A stretch of DNA of 64,000 bases from an uncultured Collinsella sp. (GTDB lineage: Bacteria > Actinomycetota > Coriobacteriia > Coriobacteriales > Coriobacteriaceae), in contig CAJLRE010000001.1 in NCBI GenBank assembly GCA_905208975.1, forward strand, positions 1-64,000, given 5' to 3'. Shown here piece by piece: positions 58,706-64,000 of this stretch. Position 1 is the stretch's first letter, and every line of letters begins with the position of its first letter. A program made the position numbers and the translations under genes. Under the pieces are notes generated by a model, which saw nothing but the letters and a program-made list of their open reading frames with translations, was not told the origin of the DNA and made no database searches.

Positions 58706-60687
58706 TACGCTCCATCCCGTGCATGCTCGGACTCAAACTCTTCAATCGCCGCCATAAACTGCTCGCCAAAGGCATCGGCCTTTTTCTCGCCAATACCGTT
58801 GACCTGGATAAGCTCGTCGCGTGTCTGAGGTCGTAGGCGGCACAGGCCGCGCAGGGCCTTGTCAGAGAAGACCATGTACGGCGCCATCTCCAGCTCGGTC
58901 GAAATCTCCTTGCGCAGGGCACGCAGGCGCTCGAACAGCTCGGCATCGTCACCCACGCGCGGGCGCTGATCTAGCTCGGCCTCCTCACGCAGCAGATCCA
59001 CCGCGCGGCGGGCACGGGCCGAGGCCTTGCGCTTGGACGCACGACGCTTGACGGTAAAGGCAAACGCCTCATCCTCGACCTCGGTGGCACGCGGGCCCAG
59101 CCCCACGACCGGGTACTGCCCCTGCGAGGTAGCCAGATAACCGCGGCCGCACAGCTGGCCGATGATGTCCTTGATACGCCCGACCGATTCGCTCGACAGC
59201 TCACCGTAGCCGCGGTCCTCGTCCAGATGCATCTGGCGAATGCGCTCGGTGTTGCCGCCGTGGAGCACGTCGGCGATGAGCGACTTGCCAAAGCGCAAGG
59301 GTCGCGTGGCCACATAGCGCACAGCGGCGCGGGCCATATCGGTGACGTCCTCGACCTCGAACTTCGTGAGGCAGTTGCTGCAGTTGCCGCAGCCCTCGGC
59401 GTCGTCCGTGGCGGTGCTGCCCGCACCAGCCGCGGCAGCATGCTCGGCCGCGGCCTCGTCGCCAAAGTAGCGCAGCATGTATTCGCGCAGGCAGCCGGTG
59501 GTATTGCAGTAGCCCTCCATCTGGCTGAGCAGGCGATATCGATTCTGGAGCGCCCACGCGCGCTGCTCGTCGTCGAGCGCCTCATCGGCAGCATCGCCGC
59601 GGTCGATCAAAAAGCGACGCATGCGAAAATCGTTACCGTTCCACAGCAGATGGCAGCTGGCCGGGTCTCCATCGCGGCCGGCTCGACCCGCCTCTTGGTA
59701 GTATGCCTCGATGCTCTCGGGCACGTTGTTGTGAATCACGTAGCGCACGTTGGGCTTGTCGATGCCCATGCCAAAGGCGTTGGTGGCAACCATCACCTGG
59801 ATATCGTCGTCGATAAAGGCGCGCTGGCTTTGGCGACGGGCGTCGTTGCCCATGCCGGCATGGTAGCGACCAACGTGAATGCCGCTGGGGCCCAGCGCCT
59901 CGGCAAGCTCGCCGGCGAGCTCATCGACGGTCTTGCGGGTCGAGCAATACACGATGCCGCTCTCGCTCGAATGTGCGATCACATAGTCGCGCACCCACGC
60001 GGCCTTGGCCTTGTCGCCCATCTCCTCGCAGCCAAAGTAGAGGTTCTTGCGATCGAAGCCCGTCACCACCGTCGCGGGATTTTGCAGGCCGAGCATCTGC
60101 TGAATGTCCGCGCGCACACGCTCAGTCGCCGTAGCGGTAAAGGCCGCCACGATGGGGCGCTGCGGCAGGGAATCGATGAACTCACGAATCTGCAGGTAGG
60201 CGGGACGGAAATCCTGGCCCCATTGGCTCACGCAGTGGGCCTCGTCAATGGCCACGAGCGGCACGCCAATGCCGCCGTCCGCCGCGGCCTCCTGCGCAAA
60301 GGCCAAAAAGCGTGGCTCGAGCAAGCGCTCGGGCGCCACGTACATAAGCTGGTAGCGGCCCTCGCGCGCCCGCTTGAGCACGGTGTTTTGCTGGGCCGGA
60401 GTAAGGCTGGAGTTGAGATAACTGGGGCGCGCACCCGCCGCGAGCAGCGCGCGGGTCTGGTCCTCCATAAGCGACAGCAGCGGACTCACCACAAAGGTGA
60501 TGCCGGGCAGCATGAGCGCGGGTACCTGGTAGCAAATGGACTTGCCGGCGCCCGTGGGCATAACACCCAGCGCATCGCGACCGGCAAGGATCGCATCGAC
60601 CATGCGGTCCTGTCCCGGGCGAAACGAGGTGTAGCCAAAATAGGCGCCGAGCGTGTCGAGCGCCGTCTGTTGCATGCTATCGGTCAT
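58705..60687 (-). CDS. recQ: ATP-dependent DNA helicase RecQ
   Basis: A 660-aa 3'-5' helicase for recombination and fork repair. Motif I is MPTGAGKSICYQ, motif II is DEAHCVSQWGQDFRP, and motif VI is QEAGRAGRDG. The RQC zinc cluster is C..(CNTTGCLREYMLRYFG..EGCGNCSNC). The HRDC domain closes the protein (LRALRKEISTE, then IQVNGIGEKKADAFGEQF). Length is typical. AGGAAACC precedes the ATG. Confidence 0.96.
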   Translation of the reverse strand: MTDSMQQTALDTLGAYFGYTSFRPGQDRMVDAILAGRDALGVMPTGAGKSICYQVPALMLPGITFVVSPLLSLMEDQTRALLAAGARPSYLNSSLTPAQQNTVLKRAREGRYQLMYVAPERLLEPRFLAFAQEAAADGGIGVPLVAIDEAHCVSQWGQDFRPAYLQIREFIDSLPQRPIVAAFTATATERVRADIQQMLGLQNPATVVTGFDRKNLYFGCEEMGDKAKAAWVRDYVIAHSSESGIVYCSTRKTVDELAGELAEALGPSGIHVGRYHAGMGNDARRQSQRAFIDDDIQVMVATNAFGMGIDKPNVRYVIHNNVPESIEAYYQEAGRAGRDGDPASCHLLWNGNDFRMRRFLIDRGDAADEALDDEQRAWALQNRYRLLSQMEGYCNTTGCLREYMLRYFGDEAAAEHAAAAGAGSTATDDAEGCGNCSNCLTKFEVEDVTDMARAAVRYVATRPLRFGKSLIADVLHGGNTERIRQMHLDEDRGYGELSSESVGRIKDIIGQLCGRGYLATSQGQYPVVGLGPRATEVEDEAFAFTVKRRASKRKASARARRAVDLLREEAELDQRPRVGDDAELFERLRALRKEISTELEMAPYMVFSDKALRGLCRLRPQTRDELIQVNGIGEKKADAFGEQFMAAIEEFESEHARDGA

Positions 60688-60770
60688 GGTTTCCTAACGT
60701 CCAAGTCATCTGCCGCCGATTATACGCCGCCACGCGGACCAGTGCCGCACGGCGACCAGCCACGCTCATT
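60688..60770. other. recQ upstream region
   Basis: A short leader between recQ and a palindromic element. It holds a single CCACGCTCATTC (60,761). No clear promoter is visible. Confidence 0.4.
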
Positions 60771-60880
60771 CTGCGGGTAGTCATTGGGGGCGTTCTTAAA
60801 CGACTAGTCAAACAAGAATATCCCTAACGACTACTCATTTAAGTCTGTCCCCAATGAATGCAATGACTACTCCGCCGCAG
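60771..60880. mobile_element. MITE-like palindrome with GACTA(C/G)TC motifs
   Basis: Ends CTGCGG-GTAGTCATTG and CAATGACTAC-CCGCAG are inverted, and the inner parts GGGGGCGTTCTTAAACGACT and AAGTCTGTCCCC also pair. The arms are imperfect, about 45 bp each. It contains no reading frame. Confidence 0.6.
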
Positions 60881-60928
60881 GTAGAGGACGGACAGCGAGC
60901 GACGTCCAGGGCGAACAAGTTGGCATGA

Positions 60929-60973
60929 AAAAGGCAAGGCATAGACCTTCTGGTCATGCCTTGCCTTTTGAAT
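60929..60973 (-). terminator. terminator of the second GntR gene
   Basis: The stem AAGGCAAGGCATAGACC/GGTCATGCCTTGCCTT has loop TTCT and a T-run on the minus strand. A second hairpin GTTACGCGGTTT/AAACCGCGTAAC (61,012-61,039) sits directly after the stop codon, as at glmM. Confidence 0.85.
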
Positions 60974-61039
60974 GACAAATTGTCGCCCTGGGCGGCGCGC
61001 AGCGTCGGCCCGTTACGCGGTTTGGTAAAACCGCGTAAC

Positions 61040-61759
61040 TTACATGACCATAACGTAGCGCGATCCCACGTAGTACTGCTTACCCATCAAAACCGGCTCG
61101 CCATTGGGGCCGATAAAGCCGGCACGCAGGTTGAGCAGCGGGTCGTGCGGGGCAATGCCCAGCTCGGCGGCCTGCTCGGCGTTGGCGCGAACGGCCTCGA
61201 CCGTGCGGTAGCCAACCGAGACAATCGGCGTTCCGCCAACACGCTCGACCTCGGCAAAAATCGACTTGTCCTCAAGATCGGCCGTCAACAGCTCACGGTA
61301 AGCGTCAAACGGCACAAAGATGTTCTCTTCAAAGATGGGCTCGCCGTCGGCAGTACGCACGCGCTTGATATGCAGCAGCAGCGCATCCTTCTGCAGGCCA
61401 AAGAACTCCATCTCGTTTTGGCGCGCCGGAACAATCTGACGATCGATCACATGTGCGCCCGCCTTCATGCCGTTGTCGGCACACAGCGCGGTAAACGTCT
61501 GCAGCGTCGAGGCGTGAAACTGGCGATTGATGTGCGGCGTGGAAACAAAGGTGCCGCGGCCCTGCTGCTTAACCAGGTAGCCATCGGAGCACAACTCCTC
61601 GACGGCGCGGCGCACCGTAATTCGGCTCACCTCGTACTGCTCGGCTAGCTCGAGCTCGGACGGAATACGCTCCTTGGGTGCATAAACACCTTTCTCGATC
61701 GCATCCTTGATTTCGTCGTAAATCTGCTGGTAAAGCGGTGCATTTTTGGGCGCAGGCAT
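61040..61759 (-). CDS. GntR/HutC family transcriptional regulator (second)
   Basis: A 239-aa regulator. The winged helix is APLYQQIYDEIKDAIEKGVYAPKERIPSELELAEQYEVSRITVRRAVEEL; the UTRA domain follows (about 85-235). It is paralogous to the regulator at 57,947 but stands alone, with an AT-rich upstream region containing TATATACGTATTAGC as a possible operator. The ligand is unknown. Confidence 0.9.
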   Translation of the reverse strand: MPAPKNAPLYQQIYDEIKDAIEKGVYAPKERIPSELELAEQYEVSRITVRRAVEELCSDGYLVKQQGRGTFVSTPHINRQFHASTLQTFTALCADNGMKAGAHVIDRQIVPARQNEMEFFGLQKDALLLHIKRVRTADGEPIFEENIFVPFDAYRELLTADLEDKSIFAEVERVGGTPIVSVGYRTVEAVRANAEQAAELGIAPHDPLLNLRAGFIGPNGEPVLMGKQYYVGSRYVMVM

Positions 61760-61863
61760 ATCTAATCACTCTTATCGAAATATCAAAATAGCTAATACGT
61801 ATATAACGTCTTTTTATATGTTACCTCAGTTGGATAAAACGATACACCACATACAGCAAAACC

Positions 61864-62871
61864 TTACTTGCCGTCGTCCTGTTGCAGACTGTCCTGCTCG
61901 CTGAGGCGCGCCTGCCTGCTGGCCATGCGTGCGGGCTTGTCGGGATCGGGAACGGCCGTGGGCATGGGCTCGTCGACATGACCACCCCACCAGCCGCCCA
62001 CAAAGCTGAGCGTGTGGAACACGTTGATCACGGCACCGGGATCAATGTCGCACACCAGCTTGATAATGTCCTGGCTCTCGTAGGTCGAGACAACGGCGTG
62101 CAGCAGGTACATCTTTTCGCGGCTATATCCGCCGATGACCTCGGCGCAACTAATGCCGTGCTGAAAATGGTCAACATAGGCGGTCATGACCTCGTCTGCC
62201 TTGCGCGTCGTGATCTGCAGCGTCACGCGGTCGTAGCGACGATAGAAACTGTCGATGGTCTTGGTCGAAATAAACTGGAACACGATGGAATACGCCGCCT
62301 TGTCCCAGCCAAACATGAAACCGAAGATCGCCAGGATAAAGCAGTTGAAACCAAAGATGACGCCCCAGATGGTCTTGCCCGTGTGGTTGGAAACCCACAG
62401 CGCGATAAAGTCGGTGCCGCCGGTTGATGCACCGGACTTGAGCGCGATGGCAGCACCCAGACCCGAGACCACGCCACCAAAAATGATGAGCATGATCTTG
62501 TCGCCCAAAAACGGGGCGAAATGAAAGATGTTGAGGAACAGCGACGAGAGCATGACCTGCATCATCGAGAAGATGACGAAACGCTTGCTAATGCCGCTCC
62601 AGCATAGGAGCGCCACGGGGATGTTGAGCGCGAGCATGCCGAGCGAGATGTCGATATGAACGCCGCCAAGCGAGGTAACGCGATCGAGCAGGACCGCGAC
62701 GCCTGTGAGACCGCTCGGAAGCAGATCGGCGGGCTGAATGAACGCCTGGATCAGAAATGTCTGGAGAACGGCTGATATGGTGACCGCCACAGCGGTAATA
62801 GCGCGGCGAACGATGGTAAGGCGGCCGAGCACGAGCACGCGGTCCGTGAGCTGATCGATGGCGTTCGCCAC
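61864..62871 (-). CDS. YitT family membrane protein
   Basis: A 335-aa protein with about five to six membrane helices (AITAVAVTISAVLQTFLIQAF, LIIFGGVVSGLGAAIALKSGASTGGTDFIALWV). A cytoplasmic DUF2179 domain follows at the C-terminus (RVTLQITTRKADEVMTAYVDHFQHGISCAEVIGGYSREKMYLLHAVVSTYE). The motif GASTGGTDFIAL is typical of YitT/DUF161. Substrate is unknown. The start is GTG 62871 after AAGGGAGCC. Confidence 0.9.
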   Translation of the reverse strand: MANAIDQLTDRVLVLGRLTIVRRAITAVAVTISAVLQTFLIQAFIQPADLLPSGLTGVAVLLDRVTSLGGVHIDISLGMLALNIPVALLCWSGISKRFVIFSMMQVMLSSLFLNIFHFAPFLGDKIMLIIFGGVVSGLGAAIALKSGASTGGTDFIALWVSNHTGKTIWGVIFGFNCFILAIFGFMFGWDKAAYSIVFQFISTKTIDSFYRRYDRVTLQITTRKADEVMTAYVDHFQHGISCAEVIGGYSREKMYLLHAVVSTYESQDIIKLVCDIDPGAVINVFHTLSFVGGWWGGHVDEPMPTAVPDPDKPARMASRQARLSEQDSLQQDDGK

Positions 62872-63007
62872 GTAGGCTCCCTTCGAAGGCAGATGTAGTT
62901 GTGGGGCATGTCGGCGATTGTAGCATGGAGCGACAGAGGGCGCCTCAATTCACCCTCTCTCGACAACCAAAACGGGACCGGTAACCCCACAACCAAAGGC
63001 CCAAATT

Positions 63008-63131
63008 CTAAGTGAGTAGACTTTTCGCGACCTCCCGAGCACAGCCAATAACAGCCACCTCTGTGACCTGCGGTTTTACTAAGTCAGAAACGCTTTGTGC
63101 CCGGCCTGCGCCAAAAAGTCTACTCACTTAG
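63008..63131. mobile_element. MITE-like element with perfect 18-bp terminal inverted repeats
   Basis: CTAAGTGAGTAGACTTTT (63008-63025) and its perfect complement (63114-63131) bound a 124-bp non-coding element. The inside shows weaker pairing and CTGCGGTTT. The rest of 62,872-63,226 has no gene. Confidence 0.7.
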
Positions 63132-63226
63132 CCCGAATCGAAGCCAAACGGATCTAAATTGATGCCAAATTAAGCCAATCTGCAGCAAATGACGCGTGAA
63201 CCAGTGCTTCTCGCGGTGGATTGACA

Positions 63227-63856
63227 CTACAGAGCGGCCAAAATGTCGGTCAGGTTGTCGATGACGACGTCGGCGGCGGACTGGTCCAGGTTGACGCCCT
63301 CATGCGGACGCAGTGCCAGGACGCGGGCGCCGGAGCGCTTGCCAGCCTCGATGCCCAACGGCGAGTCCTCGATAACCAGGCACTCGGCGGGGTCAACTCC
63401 CAGCGTCTCCATGGCACGCAGGTAGATCTCGGGGTCGGGCTTAAACGCACTGCACTCGTGACCGCTGATGGTGTAGTCCAGCACGTCGGCGATACCGGCA
63501 ATCTCAACCAGCTCGTCGATGAGCTCGCGGTAGGACGAGCTCGCGATGGCACACTTCACGCCGCGTTCGTGCAGTTCGCGCATCACCGGCTCCGTCTGCT
63601 CGTTGAGCAGCTCGGCATACGGAACGGGGTGGACCGGGCTGTAGACCTGCTTGTACTCCACACGCAGGCGCTCGCGCAGCTCGACATCGTCGGGCACCAG
63701 CGCCTCCCAAATGGCAGGCTCGTTAGACCCCGAAAGATCGGGAATCTCGTCAAAGTGGAAGCCCTTCTCCTCCATAAACGCCACGCGGCGACGGTTGTAG
63801 AACCACTCGGTATCGACCAGCACGCCGTCCATATCAAACAGCACTGCCTTGATCAT
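63227..63856 (-). CDS. HAD family phosphatase (beta-phosphoglucomutase-like)
   Basis: A 209-aa haloacid-dehalogenase hydrolase. Motif I is VLFDMDGVLVDTE (nucleophile first Asp), motif II is AIASSS, the Lys is in SAFKPDPEIYL and motif IV is CLVIEDSPLGIEA. The cap domain lies at about 15-85. It is probably a sugar-phosphate phosphatase or mutase; the substrate is unknown. ATG 63856 follows GGAGGAG by 7 bp. Confidence 0.9.
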   Translation of the reverse strand: MIKAVLFDMDGVLVDTEWFYNRRRVAFMEEKGFHFDEIPDLSGSNEPAIWEALVPDDVELRERLRVEYKQVYSPVHPVPYAELLNEQTEPVMRELHERGVKCAIASSSYRELIDELVEIAGIADVLDYTISGHECSAFKPDPEIYLRAMETLGVDPAECLVIEDSPLGIEAGKRSGARVLALRPHEGVNLDQSAADVVIDNLTDILAAL

Positions 63857-63870
63857 ACGCATCTCCTCCC

Positions 63871-63911
63871 ACCTGCCAAAAAGAGACAGGTTTATTTTGG
63901 TAGGTTTTATC
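63871..63911. repeat. dispersed palindrome, copy 4
   Basis: ACCTGCCAAAAAGAGACAGG then TTTATTTTGGTAGGT forms a hairpin directly before the SD of the HAD gene, as copy 3 does before the MTHF synthetase SD. Confidence 0.75.
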
Positions 63912-63949
63912 TGGGGTTTTGCGGCGCAACGAACACGCCCTCCCAAAAC

Positions 63950-63985
63950 AGAAAAGGGGACGGGGTGTAAACCCCATCCCCTCTC
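63950..63985 (-). terminator. terminator of a gene beyond the right edge
   Basis: The stem GAGGGGATGGGGTT/AACCCCGTCCCCTT has a short loop and a T-run on the minus strand. It shows that a minus-strand gene ends just outside the window. Confidence 0.75.
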
Positions 63986-64000
63986 AATCAACCCGTAAGG

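Overview
The window looks like chromosomal DNA from a high-G+C Gram-positive gut actinobacterium of the class Coriobacteriia, most likely Collinsella. This is inferred from overall gene character and the mix of intergenic repeats, not from any marker-gene search. Coding is dense, most genes lie on the minus strand, and nearly every start carries a clear Shine-Dalgarno (SD) sequence. No prophage, transposase or CRISPR array is visible.

Layout. 1-590: two identical tRNA-Arg(ACG) genes with a repeated tRNA-derived element between them. 590-11,040: core genes (serS, proC, rlmH, an SPFH protein, tRNA-Leu, tatD, ksgA, metG, rsmI, a GH5-like hydrolase). 11,280-12,270: tRNA-Phe with a second kind of tRNA-linked element and a small toxin-antitoxin-like pair. 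12,320-21,910: one tightly overlapping Tad (tight adherence) pilus operon, cpaB-tadZ-tadA-tadB-tadC-flp-x-pilin-tadE-tadG-tadE-DUF192. 22,160-28,160: rsgA, a P-type Ca2+ ATPase and pyk. 28,360-36,240: a zinc-dependent PLC-like protein, a CbiMN-Q-O nickel/cobalt ECF transporter behind a NikR-type operator, and pheST behind a T-box leader. 36,360-43,410: an M32 carboxypeptidase, glmM, a DUF4012 protein, a DMT exporter and tRNA-Val. 43,740-48,240: an accessory stretch (DUF5710 protein, zinc-ribbon protein, HNH nuclease, AlbA/Schlafen-type regulator). 48,780-63,860: M16C protease, MTHF synthetase, AbiEi/DUF559-like protein, metA, 2-hydroxyacid dehydrogenase, SIS deglycase with GntR regulator, recQ, a second GntR regulator, a YitT protein and a HAD phosphatase.

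How parts work together. pheST is tuned by tRNA-Phe charging through the T-box. The Ni/Co importer is probably switched off by NikR when metal is sufficient. The Tad operon encodes the motor, platform, pilins and pseudopilins of a surface pilus, and its four pilin-like products share one processing motif. The SIS deglycase and the upstream GntR gene share an intergenic region with a duplicated 17-bp operator.

The most unusual content is intergenic. Three tRNA loci (Arg, Leu, Phe) each carry a duplicated tRNA 3' end plus terminator with a period of 186-191 bp, separated by a 119-129 bp GC-rich insert that folds into three hairpins whose stems differ in sequence but keep pairing. Three other sites carry CCACGCTC motifs at a fixed 29/22-bp spacing. 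Several further families of palindromic, MITE-like elements occur. These are the best candidates for undescribed biology here.
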